Assembly (NCBI GenBank): GCA_016302165.1
Contig: JAEDOD010000009.1
Location: 1-32,075 of the forward strand
DNA length: 32,075 nt
Direction: 5' to 3'
Source: Sphaerochaetaceae bacterium
GTDB taxonomy: Bacteria; Spirochaetota; Spirochaetia; Sphaerochaetales; Sphaerochaetaceae
Both the position numbers and the translations under genes were made by a program. Each line of letters opens with the position of its first letter. Position 1 is the stretch's first letter. This document shows positions 1 through 8,469 of the stretch, piece after piece. Under the pieces are notes generated by a model, which did no database searches, had not been told where the DNA came from, and worked only from the letters and a program-made list of their open reading frames with translations.

Positions 1-1001
1 TGGCTTTATTTGAAGGTTATGAAAGACGTATCGACAAGATCAACGGTGTCCTCAACGGATACGGAATCTCTTCCATCGAAGAAGCAAAGGCTCTCTGCGA
101 CGAGAAGGGTGTAGACGTATATTCAATCGTCAAGTCCATCCAGCCAATCTGCTTCGAGAATGCATGCTGGGCTTACATCACAGGTGCAGCAATCGCCATC
201 AAGAAGGGACAGAAGTCAGCCTATGACGTTGCAAAGTCTCTTGGTGAAGGCCTCCAGGCTTTCTGTATTCCTGGTTCCGTAGCAGACGACAGAAAGGTTG
301 GCCTTGGACATGGAAACCTTGCTGCAATGCTTCTCTCCGATGAGACAAAGTGCTTCGCATTCCTTGCTGGCCACGAGTCCTTCGCAGCTGCTGAAGGCGC
401 CATCGGTATTGCAAAGAATGCCAACAAGGCTAGAAAGGAGCCTCTCAGAGTCATCCTCAACGGTCTTGGAAAGGATGCAGCAAAGATCATCAGCAGAATC
501 AACGGCTTCACATATGTGGAGACAAAGTTCGACTACTTCACAGGTAAGCTGGAAGTTCTCTCCAAGACTCCATACTCCACAGGAGAGAGAGCTGCTGTAA
601 ACTGCTATGGTGCAGATGATGTCAGAGAAGGTGTTGCTGTCATGCACCACGAAGGCGTTGACGTATCCATCACAGGTAACTCAACCAACCCGACAAGATT
701 CCAGCACCCAGTTGCAGGTACATACAAGAAGGAATGCACAGAAATCGGCAAGAAGTACTTCTCTGTAGCAAGCGGTGGCGGTACAGGTAGAACACTCCAT
801 CCAGATAACATGGCAGCAGGTCCTGCTTCCTACGGTATGACAGATACAATGGGAAGAATGCACTCTGATGCTCAGTTCGCTGGTTCCTCTTCTGTTCCTG
901 CACACGTTGAGATGATGGGACTCATCGGCATGGGAAACAACCCAATGGTCGGTGCTTCCGTCGCAGTTGCAGTTGCTGTATCAGAGGCAATGAACAAGTA
1001 A
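1..1001 (+). CDS. GGGtGRT-family protein, function unknown (start just cut off)
   Basis: The reading frame is open from base 3 (A-L-F-E-G-Y-E-R-R-I-D) to a TAA at 999-1001, giving 332 codons. The first two bases are TG, so the initiator ATG probably begins one base before the window; the reading M-A-L-F-E-G-Y-E-R-R and the resulting 333 residues fit what I remember of the family. The naming motif, S-G-G-G-T-G-R-T-L-H-P-D-N, is encoded near 768-808. The N-terminal half also has a glycine-rich GLGHGNL stretch. There is no signal peptide and no obvious membrane segment near the ends, so it is probably cytosolic. The family is conserved in many anaerobes but has no established function. A strong hairpin follows the stop codon, so it is probably transcribed separately from uxaB. 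Family call is confident; no function is offered. Confidence 0.85.
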   Translation, partial: ALFEGYERRIDKINGVLNGYGISSIEEAKALCDEKGVDVYSIVKSIQPICFENACWAYITGAAIAIKKGQKSAYDVAKSLGEGLQAFCIPGSVADDRKVGLGHGNLAAMLLSDETKCFAFLAGHESFAAAEGAIGIAKNANKARKEPLRVILNGLGKDAAKIISRINGFTYVETKFDYFTGKLEVLSKTPYSTGERAAVNCYGADDVREGVAVMHHEGVDVSITGNSTNPTRFQHPVAGTYKKECTEIGKKYFSVASGGGTGRTLHPDNMAAGPASYGMTDTMGRMHSDAQFAGSSSVPAHVEMMGLIGMGNNPMVGASVAVAVAVSEAMNK

Positions 1002-1024
1002 GGGAAGGGAATTATCCTTTCATG

Positions 1025-1060
1025 AAGGCGTATCCTCAGGGGTGCGCCTTTTAACTTTTT
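1025..1060 (+). terminator. Rho-independent terminator after the GGGtGRT gene
   Basis: An 11-bp stem (1025-1035 with 1040-1050, two or three G-T pairs) closes a four-base loop. Its 3' arm ends in CGCCTTTT and is followed by a second T-run (1056-1060). It lies 24 bases after the stop codon. Confidence 0.7.
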
Positions 1061-1212
1061 CCATGGTTCTTCCACTTTTCTTCTTCCCGAAAAGTGTCTG
1101 ATTTTGGCTATACTTCCATACGATAATGGAAAAGAACAAAAAGTGGATTGAATATGAAATATATATCCAAGACTCTTTCGTTGACGGCAAAAAGTACGAA
1201 AACTAAAATGAG

Positions 1213-1233
1213 AATAGGGCATGGTGCCCTATT
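1213..1233. promoter_or_regulatory. Perfect 9-bp inverted repeat just before the uxaB ribosome binding site
   Basis: The arms AATAGGGCA and TGCCCTATT are perfectly complementary around a TGG spacer. The right arm ends two bases before AAAGGAG (1235-1241), the uxaB ribosome binding site, with ATG at 1249. As DNA this looks like a two-fold repressor site; as RNA it would be a tight hairpin next to the ribosome binding site. It has only TTT after it, so it is a poor terminator. No regulator gene for hexuronate use is in the window. Confidence 0.5.
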
Positions 1234-1248
1234 TAAAGGAGACTATTA

Positions 1249-2736
1249 ATGAAGACTATTATTGAAGCAGTTGAAAAGAAGCAGCGCCCGATCAAGGCAG
1301 TTCAGTTTGGAGAAGGTAACTTCCTGAGGGCATTCATCGATTATCAGATTGATGTGATGAATGAGAAGGCAGGATTCAATGGCGATGTAATGATGGTACA
1401 GCCTCTTGAGAGAGGTATGGGTGATATGATCAACGCTCAGAATGGTCTTTATACAACTGTTCTCAGAGGTATCGAGGATGGCAAGGAAGTTGAGGAGCTG
1501 AGACCTATTACATCTGTACGTGGATGTCTGAATCCATATACACAGTACGATGAATATATCGCTCTTGCAGATAATCCTGACCTGAGATTCATCTTCTCCA
1601 ACACAACAGAAGCAGGTATTGCCTATGATCCATCTGTAAAGAAGGATGACAAGCCTCAGAATTCCTTCCCTGGAAAGATTACAGCTTTCCTCTACAGGCG
1701 TTATGTAACCTTCGGTGGAGACAGGTCCAAGGGCCTTGTGTTCATTCCTTGTGAGCTTATCGACAAGAATGGAATCATGCTCCATAAGTATGTTCTCCAG
1801 CATGCTGCAGACTGGCAGCTTGAGGAAGACTTCACAAAGTGGATCGACGAATCCTGTGACTTCTGCTGCTCTCTTGTAGACAGAATCGTTCCCGGATATC
1901 CAAGAGCTGAAGCTGCAGGAATCTGCGAGAGACTTGGCTATCAGGACAACCTTCTGGACAGCGCAGAGAAGTTCCTCTTCTGGGCAATCGAATATCAGAA
2001 GAAGAGCTACGAGGATGAGCTTCCTACAGGCAAGGCTGGACTTAACGTTGTCTGGACACCAGATATGACCTTCTACAGAACAAGAAAGGTGAGAATCCTT
2101 AACGGCACCCATACAATGAGCGTCCTGGCAGCTTACCAGACAGGCCTCAATACAGTTGAGGAATGCATGAAGAGTGACCTGGTCTCCAAGTTCATGCATG
2201 AAGGTCTCTTCAATGAAATCATCCCAAGCATGGATGGAGATAAGGATCTTCTGACTTCCTATGCAGGTGATGTCCTCAACAGATTCCGCAACCCCTACAT
2301 TGTCCACCTTCTTCTCTCCATTTCCCTGAACTCCACATCAAAGTTCAAGACAAGAGATCTTCCATCTCTCCTTGGCTACGTGGAGAAGAATGGAAAACTT
2401 CCAAAGGTTCTTGTATTCTCCCTGGCATCCCTCATCTCCTTCTACGAAGGAAAGAGAATCGAGAACGGCGCCCTTATCGGCAACAGAAATGGTGAAGAGT
2501 ACAAGATCATGGATTCCCCAGAGGTTCTTGAGAAGTTCGCTTCCCTCTATTCCAGGGAATACTGCTGCAATGGAAAGAAGGCTGCTACTGTAGCATCCGA
2601 AATCCTTGGCATGGAAAGCTGGTGGGGAATGGACCTCAGAACAGTTGAGGGACTTGAGGAAATGGTCAAGGATGACCTTGAAGCAATCTGGACCAAGGGC
2701 ATGACAGAAGCCATGAAGGCACTCCTGGAGAAATAA
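1249..2736 (+). CDS. uxaB: Tagaturonate reductase (altronate oxidoreductase)
   Basis: Probably reduces D-tagaturonate to D-altronate with NADH in the cytosolic galacturonate pathway. The 495-residue protein belongs to the long-chain mannitol dehydrogenase family. A nucleotide-binding motif, VQFGEGNFLRAF, lies at residues 18-29; SNTTEAGI at 117-124 is typical of UxaB. The family catalytic pattern K-x4-N-x2-H is present as K280, N285 and H288 (K-V-R-I-L-N-G-T-H). Length matches the family (about 480-500). The start is set by AAAGGAG 7 bases upstream of ATG. The stop overlaps the uxaA start by one base (TAATG), so the two are translationally coupled. Fructuronate reductase (UxuB) is a sister family, but the partner UxaA favours UxaB. 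Confidence 0.9.
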   Translation: MKTIIEAVEKKQRPIKAVQFGEGNFLRAFIDYQIDVMNEKAGFNGDVMMVQPLERGMGDMINAQNGLYTTVLRGIEDGKEVEELRPITSVRGCLNPYTQYDEYIALADNPDLRFIFSNTTEAGIAYDPSVKKDDKPQNSFPGKITAFLYRRYVTFGGDRSKGLVFIPCELIDKNGIMLHKYVLQHAADWQLEEDFTKWIDESCDFCCSLVDRIVPGYPRAEAAGICERLGYQDNLLDSAEKFLFWAIEYQKKSYEDELPTGKAGLNVVWTPDMTFYRTRKVRILNGTHTMSVLAAYQTGLNTVEECMKSDLVSKFMHEGLFNEIIPSMDGDKDLLTSYAGDVLNRFRNPYIVHLLLSISLNSTSKFKTRDLPSLLGYVEKNGKLPKVLVFSLASLISFYEGKRIENGALIGNRNGEEYKIMDSPEVLEKFASLYSREYCCNGKKAATVASEILGMESWWGMDLRTVEGLEEMVKDDLEAIWTKGMTEAMKALLEK

Positions 2737-4253
2737 TGGCACAGAAACTTATCAGAATCACAGATCGTGACAATGTGGCAGTGGCTCTCGAGTCCTTGCC
2801 ACAGGGTAGCGTCCTGGAAATTGACGGAATCACCCTTACTACAGGATCCAACATTCCTGCTGGACACAAGGTGGCCCTTTTCGACATCAAGGAAGGGGAG
2901 AGTGTGGTGAAGTATGGATATCCTATCGGATATGCCAAGTGTGAAATCCGAAAGGGTGACTGGGTCCACACCATCAATGTACATACAGCTCTCAAGGAAG
3001 AGGCTGAGTATACCTATGATGCAGCCTATGCCAAGGATTGTGTGGCTGAGATGGATGCAAAGAAGAAGAGCTATGCTTCCTCCGGTATTCCTACCATCAA
3101 GGCATATGAAAGGAAGAATGGAGATATCGGAATCAGGAATTCCATCTGGATTGTTCCTACTGTAGGTTGTGTAAACCAGATTTCAAAGACTCTTGAAGCC
3201 TGGGGTAACGAGAATCTCGGCATTGAGGACGGTGTCCACGCCTGGGTCCATCCCTTCGGCTGCTCTCAGCTTGGAGATGACCATGAGAACACAAGAAAGA
3301 TCCTTGCGGGCCTGGTAAAGCATCCAAATGCCGGCGGTGTACTGGTCATCGGTCTTGGTTGTGAGAACAATACCATGGAATCCTTCAAGGCTATGCTCGG
3401 TGAAGTGGATGAAGAGAGAATCAAGTTCATGGTCTGTCAGGAAGAGACTGATGAAATCGAAAGCGGAAAGAAGATCCTCTCTCAGCTTGCTGAGGTCGTG
3501 AAGAAGGACCAGCGCACAGCCCTTCCAATGTCCAGGCTTATTGTGGGCATGAAGTGCGGCGGATCCGACGGTTTCTCCGGCATTACAGCAAACCCATTGG
3601 TAGGAAGATTTACCAATGAGCTTGTGGCCATGGGCGGAACAGCAATACTTACAGAGGTTCCTGAAATGTTCGGTGCTGAGCAGGTATTGATGAACAGAGC
3701 TGAAAATGAGGCTGTATTTGAGGACGTGGTCTCAATGATCAACGGCTTCAAGCACTACTTCACTTCCCATGGACAGGTAGTCTATGAAAATCCAAGCCCA
3801 GGTAACAAGATGGGTGGAATCACTACTCTTGAAGATAAGAGCCTTGGCTGTGTGCAGAAGGGAGGAAGAGCTCCTGTCTCTGGTGTGCTGAAATATGGAG
3901 AGAAGGCCACAAGAAAGGGCATGAACCTTTTGACAGGTCCTGGTAACGACATTGTTTCCACCACTGTCCAGAGTGCATCTGGCGCTCATATGATTCTCTT
4001 TACCACAGGTAGAGGAACTCCACTTGGAGCTCCAGTTCCTACAGTGAAGATTGCAACCAATCCTCAGCTGGCAGAGAAGAAGGCCAATTGGATTGACTTC
4101 AATGCAGGTCGTCTCCTTTCTGAAGATAGCGAAACTGTACTTGATGACTTCATCTCCCTTATCCAGGCCATAGCCAGCGGTACCATCAAGACGAAAAACG
4201 AAATCAATGGATATAGCGAAATATCCATCCTTAAGGACGGCGTAGTCCTTTGA
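2736..4253 (+). CDS. uxaA: Altronate dehydratase
   Basis: Removes water from D-altronate to give 2-keto-3-deoxy-D-gluconate, the step after UxaB. The 505-residue protein has the expected N-terminal SAF-type domain (about 1-95, with GDWVHTINVHTAL at 74-86) and the large C-terminal UxaA domain. Conserved features include HPFGCSQLGDDHENT (172-186), GLGCENNT (206-213) and GMKCGGSDGFSGITANP (271-287). Cys145, Cys175 and Cys209 are candidates for the metal site. The gene is full length and overlaps uxaB by one base. No other hexuronate genes (uxaC, kdgK, eda, transporter) are in the window, so the rest of the pathway must lie elsewhere, possibly left of the edge. Confidence 0.93.
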   Translation: MAQKLIRITDRDNVAVALESLPQGSVLEIDGITLTTGSNIPAGHKVALFDIKEGESVVKYGYPIGYAKCEIRKGDWVHTINVHTALKEEAEYTYDAAYAKDCVAEMDAKKKSYASSGIPTIKAYERKNGDIGIRNSIWIVPTVGCVNQISKTLEAWGNENLGIEDGVHAWVHPFGCSQLGDDHENTRKILAGLVKHPNAGGVLVIGLGCENNTMESFKAMLGEVDEERIKFMVCQEETDEIESGKKILSQLAEVVKKDQRTALPMSRLIVGMKCGGSDGFSGITANPLVGRFTNELVAMGGTAILTEVPEMFGAEQVLMNRAENEAVFEDVVSMINGFKHYFTSHGQVVYENPSPGNKMGGITTLEDKSLGCVQKGGRAPVSGVLKYGEKATRKGMNLLTGPGNDIVSTTVQSASGAHMILFTTGRGTPLGAPVPTVKIATNPQLAEKKANWIDFNAGRLLSEDSETVLDDFISLIQAIASGTIKTKNEINGYSEISILKDGVVL

Positions 4254-4268
4254 TAAGGAAAACACTAT

Positions 4269-4300
4269 AATTGGCTGGCGCCTTCTGGTGTCAGCCAATT
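4269..4300 (+). terminator. Strong hairpin after uxaA, without a U-tract
   Basis: A 14-bp stem (4269-4282 with 4287-4300, two G-T pairs) closes a TTCT loop 15 bases after the uxaA stop. It is followed by GCTATGCATAG rather than a run of T, so it could be a weak terminator, an mRNA-stabilising hairpin, or both. The next gene starts 23 bases later. Confidence 0.5.
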
Positions 4301-4323
4301 GCTATGCATAGAGGTAAATAGAT

Positions 4324-5244
4324 ATGGAAAAGAAAAGTGTTCTTTCCAGACCTTTGGTAATGATTATCCTTGCTTTTTTCTGCCAGGGGCTATGGGGCAT
4401 TGTCTTTCCTGTAATAAAGAAGGGATATGAGCTTTTCTCCATTTCTGGCCCAGGTTCCACCCTTCTTTTTGCTGCCATTAGATTCATGGTGGCCGGGGTC
4501 CTTCTCCTTGCTGTAGACACAGTGGTTGAAAAGCGCTTTCCTGTGCTGAAGAGGAAGGAATATGGCTCCGTGCTGTTCCTTGGCTCCATCCAGACAGGTC
4601 TGGCCTATGCTCTCCAGTATATAGCCATGATCCGGGCAGCCTCCATCAACTGCTCCATCCTTAATGGAACAGGTGTAATATTCTCCACTATCTTCGCCCA
4701 TCTTCTATTTCCGGACGACAGATTGACACTGAAGAAGGCTGTGGGAGCCATAGTCGGCTTCATGGGAGTGCTGGTATGCTTCTTATGGGGAGGAAAAGGA
4801 GAAAGCTTCACCTTCTTCGGAGAAGGCTTGGAATTGATCAGCATAATCACCTTTGTCTTCGGTTCCAATATTTCCCGCTTAATCACCAAGGATATCAAAC
4901 CTGTAGTTGCGTCCGGATATAACCTTCTCATAGGAGGCTTTGAGCTATTCGTTCTTGGCCTTATTCTTGGCGGCAGAATTGGCTGGGGCGGCTTTTATGG
5001 CCTCCTTTGCCTAGTGTTCCTGTCCCTTACATCCTCCCTCTGTCTCTATCTCTGGACAGCCCTCATCAAAGAGAATACTGTTTCCAGGATTGCTGTATTC
5101 CAGTGCGTCAACCCGATTACAGGAGCAATAGCTGCTTCCCTCCTTCTTGGAGAGAATGTTTTCCAGCCAAAATACATGGTTTCAGTGGTGCTGGTCACAT
5201 TAGGCATAGTGATCATCACTTCCAGGCCTAAGTCAACTCTCTGA
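4324..5244 (+). CDS. EamA/DMT-superfamily permease
   Basis: A 306-residue integral membrane protein with about ten hydrophobic segments arranged as two five-helix halves, the layout of the drug/metabolite transporter (EamA) family. The first helix contains FFCQGLWGIVFPVIKKGY and the second half ends GENVFQPKYMVSVVLVTLGIVIITSRPK, a common EamA ending. Such proteins export or import small metabolites, but the substrate cannot be read from sequence. The start has GAGGT nine bases upstream. Position after uxaBA hints at a sugar-related solute, but the intervening hairpin weakens that. The 3' end overlaps the opposing hydrolase gene by 12 bases. Confidence 0.85.
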   Translation: MEKKSVLSRPLVMIILAFFCQGLWGIVFPVIKKGYELFSISGPGSTLLFAAIRFMVAGVLLLAVDTVVEKRFPVLKRKEYGSVLFLGSIQTGLAYALQYIAMIRAASINCSILNGTGVIFSTIFAHLLFPDDRLTLKKAVGAIVGFMGVLVCFLWGGKGESFTFFGEGLELISIITFVFGSNISRLITKDIKPVVASGYNLLIGGFELFVLGLILGGRIGWGGFYGLLCLVFLSLTSSLCLYLWTALIKENTVSRIAVFQCVNPITGAIAASLLLGENVFQPKYMVSVVLVTLGIVIITSRPKSTL

Positions 5245-5994
5245 GTGGCTCTCCCAGAAAGCTACAGCCTCCTCAATCCATCCTTCTGCCACTGTGCCAG
5301 AAGCTAGGCCCACTCCGTGCCCGATACCGGGGTATATTGTGGTGCGGCACTCCACACTATTTTCCATAAGGCTTTTCTGAAGCATGAGAGTATTTTCCTT
5401 GTCTACTACGTCGTCACTGTCTCCACACCAGAGAAAGGTGGGAGGGTAGGAGGGTGTCACAAGCTTTTCGATGCTGGTCTTCCGAATCATGTCATCGCTT
5501 GGGCTCTTCCCCAGAAGATTCTCCCTTGTGAGAGGATGACCAAGTTCTCCCATTGTGACTACAGGGTAGGACAGGACCAATGTGGAAGGAGAGGGAAGGC
5601 CATACTTTTTCGCTCCGATCTCTTCTGTGCCGAAGGAAGCTGCAAGATGCCCTCCTGCAGAAAAGCCCCAGAGAGAGTAGGAGGGTAGAATGTTGTATTG
5701 GTCAGCCTTTTCCAGTATTTCCTTCACTCCTCTTCCCAGGTCATCCATAGGGGAAGGGAAGAGGGCCTTATCTTTACATCTATAATATATGACGAAGGCT
5801 GAGTAACCCAAAGCGTTCAGGCGCTCTGCAATAGGTCGCCCCTCTACAAAGGAGCACACCCTTTCATAGGCTCCTCCTGGAACGATTATTGCAGCCTTAT
5901 GCTTTCTCCCGTCCTTTAATAGGTATTTCCTGATTCCAAATCTATTGGGCCTGACATTTGAATAGAACTCTTCAATCTTTTCCCTGATACCCAT
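5233..5994 (-). CDS. Alpha/beta hydrolase (esterase/lipase-like)
   Basis: A 253-residue cytosolic alpha/beta-hydrolase. The nucleophile elbow is G-F-S-A-G-G with Ser112, and likely partners are an Asp in GDSDD (191-195) and His226 in GIGHGVG. PGGAY (39-43) is at the position of the HGGGW-type oxyanion-hole motif of the BD-FAE/acetylesterase group, with Pro replacing His. There is no signal peptide. The natural substrate is unknown; a small ester or acetylated sugar would fit the family. The start ATG has GGAG six bases upstream. It is transcribed towards the permease and away from argF, with its own start about 80 bases from the argF terminator. Confidence 0.8.
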   Translation of the reverse strand: MGIREKIEEFYSNVRPNRFGIRKYLLKDGRKHKAAIIVPGGAYERVCSFVEGRPIAERLNALGYSAFVIYYRCKDKALFPSPMDDLGRGVKEILEKADQYNILPSYSLWGFSAGGHLAASFGTEEIGAKKYGLPSPSTLVLSYPVVTMGELGHPLTRENLLGKSPSDDMIRKTSIEKLVTPSYPPTFLWCGDSDDVVDKENTLMLQKSLMENSVECRTTIYPGIGHGVGLASGTVAEGWIEEAVAFWESHSES

Positions 5995-6040
5995 GGTCTC
6001 TCCGTCTTCTCCATTCTAGGCTTTCTTTTCCCATATTGCC

Positions 6041-6073
6041 ACAAAAAGAAAGGAGCCCCCCGAAGGGCGCTCC
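6041..6073 (-). terminator. Rho-independent terminator of the arg operon
   Basis: Read on the minus strand, a GC-rich hairpin (GGAGCGCCC arm, CTTCG-type turn, GGGGGGCTCC arm, one mismatch) is followed by TTTCTTTTTGT. It begins 12 bases after the argF stop. Confidence 0.85.
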
Positions 6074-6085
6074 AGGAACAGGCAG

Positions 6086-7078
6086 TTAGAGAGTGAGAGC
6101 CATGACAGCCTTGATGGTGTGCATACGGTTCTCTGCTTCTTCGAAGACCAGGGACTGGGGACTTCTGAAGACTTTGTCTGTGACCTCCATTTCCTTCAGT
6201 CCATATTTTTTGTAGATATCCAGGCCGATTTCTGTCTCCAGATCATGGAAGGATGGAAGACAGTGGAGGAAGATGGTGTCTTCTCCTCCGTTTTCCATAA
6301 GGGTGGAGTTGACCTGATATGGAAGAAGGTCTTCGATTCTTTCCTTCCATACTTCCTCCTTCTCTCCCATGGATACCCATACATCTGTGTATATTACGTC
6401 CACACCCTTAGTGGCCTTCATCACATCGGTCTCAAGAGTGATCGATCCTCCATTCTCTTCAGCAATCTTCTTGCACTTCTCCACCATAGAGAGTGGAGGG
6501 AAATATTTCTCTGGAGCACAGGCGATGTAGTCAAGGCCCATCTTTGCGCATCCTATCATCATGGATACTCCCATGTTGAATCTGGCGTCTCCCATGAAGC
6601 AGAGCTTGATGCCCTTAAGCTTTCCGAAGTGCTCCTTGATGGTAAGGAGGGTTGCAAGAATCTGGGTTGGATGGAACTGGTCTGTAAGTCCATTCCATAC
6701 TGGAACTCCGCTTTCCTTTGCCAGCTCCTCAACCCTTTCCTGTCCGAAGCCTCTATACTCAATGCCGTCGAACATTCTTCCAAGAACCTTGGCTGTATCA
6801 CGGATGGATTCCTTCTTTCCAATCTGTGAACCCTTTGAATCCAGATAGACTGGATGCATGCCCAGGTCAGCAGCCGCTACTTCGAAGGCGCATCTGGTTC
6901 TGGTGCTGGTCTTCTCGAAAATAAGGGCTACATTCTTTCCCTCGTGAATTCTATGGCTTTTTCCTTCCTTCTTCAGCTTCTTGAATTCTGCTGCGCTGTC
7001 AAGCATGTATGCAATTTCTTCCGGTGAAAAGTCCAGAAGGGTAAGAAAGCTTTTTCCCTTGAGATCAATGCTGCCCAT
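6086..7078 (-). CDS. argF: Ornithine carbamoyltransferase
   Basis: Makes citrulline from ornithine and carbamoyl phosphate. From the ATG at 7078 the protein has 330 residues, the family's normal size. Visible motifs are the carbamoyl-phosphate loop STRTR (58-62), HPTQ (136-139), the ornithine-binding DVWVSMGE (232-239) and HCLP (272-275). A TTG 15 bases upstream is in frame, but the ATG has GAGGAG seven bases before it, so the ATG is preferred. The start lies inside the 3' end of argH (14-base overlap), showing coupling. Last gene of argG-argH-argF, followed by a terminator. Operon partners support a biosynthetic rather than catabolic role; no arginine deiminase or carbamate kinase gene is nearby. 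Confidence 0.95.
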   Translation of the reverse strand: MGSIDLKGKSFLTLLDFSPEEIAYMLDSAAEFKKLKKEGKSHRIHEGKNVALIFEKTSTRTRCAFEVAAADLGMHPVYLDSKGSQIGKKESIRDTAKVLGRMFDGIEYRGFGQERVEELAKESGVPVWNGLTDQFHPTQILATLLTIKEHFGKLKGIKLCFMGDARFNMGVSMMIGCAKMGLDYIACAPEKYFPPLSMVEKCKKIAEENGGSITLETDVMKATKGVDVIYTDVWVSMGEKEEVWKERIEDLLPYQVNSTLMENGGEDTIFLHCLPSFHDLETEIGLDIYKKYGLKEMEVTDKVFRSPQSLVFEEAENRMHTIKAVMALTL

Positions 7079-8459
7079 TATTCTTCTCCTCAACTAAATT
7101 CATTATGTATGAAATCTGCTTCTCCACGCTTTCCTTTGATGTGGAGCCTTCGCTTATTCTCTTCTCTATGCATGTGGATAGGGAAATCTCACTGTAGATG
7201 TCATCTTCGAAAAGTGGAGAATACTCCTTATACTTCTCCAAGGGCACTTCAGAGAGAACCTTATCATTCTCTTCACACCATGAAACAAGTTCACCTGTGA
7301 GTCTGTATGCTGTGCGGAAAGGCACTCCCTTCTTTGTCAGATAGTCTGCGCAGTCGGTGGCATTGATGAAGCCCTTCTCTGCAGCCTTCTCCATATTCTT
7401 TCCCAGCACTGTCATTTCCCTGACCATCTCTTCCATGACAATAAGGGATGCTTCCACTGTATCCAGGCTGTCGAAAAGAGGTTCCTTGTCTTCCTGCATA
7501 TCCTTGTCGTAGGCCAGGGGAAGACCTTTCATGGTAACCAGGAGGGAGACCATGTCGCCGTATACTCTTCCTGTCTTTCCTCTTATAAGCTCCGCAATGT
7601 CAGGGTTTCTCTTCTGTGGCATTATGGAGGATCCTGTAGTAAAGCCGTCGGAAAGGCGGATGAAGCGATATTCCCAGCTTGACCATAGGACTATCTCTTC
7701 ACTGAGCCGGGATAGATGCATGGCCAATATGCTCATGGCGCTCATGGCTTCCAGGGCAAAGTCTCTATCTGAGACTCCGTCGATGCTATTCTTAGAGGGG
7801 CCTGAAAAGCCCAATTCCTCTGCTGTAGCCTTTCTGTCTATGGGGTAGGTGGTTCCAGAAAGGGCTGCAGAGCCTAAGGGACAGATATTGAGGCGCTTTT
7901 TGGTGTCTTCAATTCTTCCTGCGTCCCTCTCCAGCATAAATGCGTAGGAGAGAAGGTGATGGGAAAAGAGCACAGGCTGGGCACGCTGAAGATGAGTGTA
8001 GCCAGGCATGACAGCATCTTCATATTCCTCGGCCTTATGCGCAATGGTCTTCATCAGGGAAAGGGTCAGAGTATGGATTCCGTCAAGCTTCTTTCTTGTA
8101 TAGAGCCTGGTGTCTAGAGCCACCTGGTCATTTCTGCTCCGGGCTGTGTGGAGCATCTTTCCATCTTCTCCGATCCTTTTTATCAGTTCAGCCTCCACAA
8201 AGGAGTGGATGTCTTCAGCCTCTTCGCTGATAGCCAGCTTTCCTTCCTCCGTGTCCTTCAATATAGACTTCAGGCCTTCGATTATGTTTTCAGCCTTCTC
8301 CTGGGGAATGATGGAGCATTTTCCAAGCATTCTGGCATGGGCTATGCTTCCTGTGATGTCTTCCCTATACATTTTCTTGTCGAAGAAAATGGAGGCATTG
8401 AAGCTTTCTGCAGCTCTAGAGACTTTACCTGATAGATGGCCCTGCCAGATCTTTTCCAT
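7065..8459 (-). CDS. argH: Argininosuccinate lyase
   Basis: Splits argininosuccinate into arginine and fumarate, the last step of arginine synthesis. The 464-residue protein is full length and carries TARSRNDQ (105-112), THLQRAQP (155-162) and the fumarase/ASL superfamily signature GSSIMPQKRNPD (276-287), whose first part holds the catalytic Ser loop. The ATG has AAGGA about eight bases upstream. It starts 10 bases after the argG stop, and its 3' end overlaps argF, so all three genes are one transcription unit. No anomalies seen. Confidence 0.97.
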   Translation of the reverse strand: MEKIWQGHLSGKVSRAAESFNASIFFDKKMYREDITGSIAHARMLGKCSIIPQEKAENIIEGLKSILKDTEEGKLAISEEAEDIHSFVEAELIKRIGEDGKMLHTARSRNDQVALDTRLYTRKKLDGIHTLTLSLMKTIAHKAEEYEDAVMPGYTHLQRAQPVLFSHHLLSYAFMLERDAGRIEDTKKRLNICPLGSAALSGTTYPIDRKATAEELGFSGPSKNSIDGVSDRDFALEAMSAMSILAMHLSRLSEEIVLWSSWEYRFIRLSDGFTTGSSIMPQKRNPDIAELIRGKTGRVYGDMVSLLVTMKGLPLAYDKDMQEDKEPLFDSLDTVEASLIVMEEMVREMTVLGKNMEKAAEKGFINATDCADYLTKKGVPFRTAYRLTGELVSWCEENDKVLSEVPLEKYKEYSPLFEDDIYSEISLSTCIEKRISEGSTSKESVEKQISYIMNLVEEKNNGQH

Positions 8460-8469
8460 ATTGCTTTCC

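Noticed and set aside
1154..1249. A 31-codon open frame whose TAA overlaps the uxaB ATG, a possible leader peptide
   Set aside because: No good ribosome binding site, no run of regulatory codons, and it simply spans the palindrome and the uxaB ribosome binding site.
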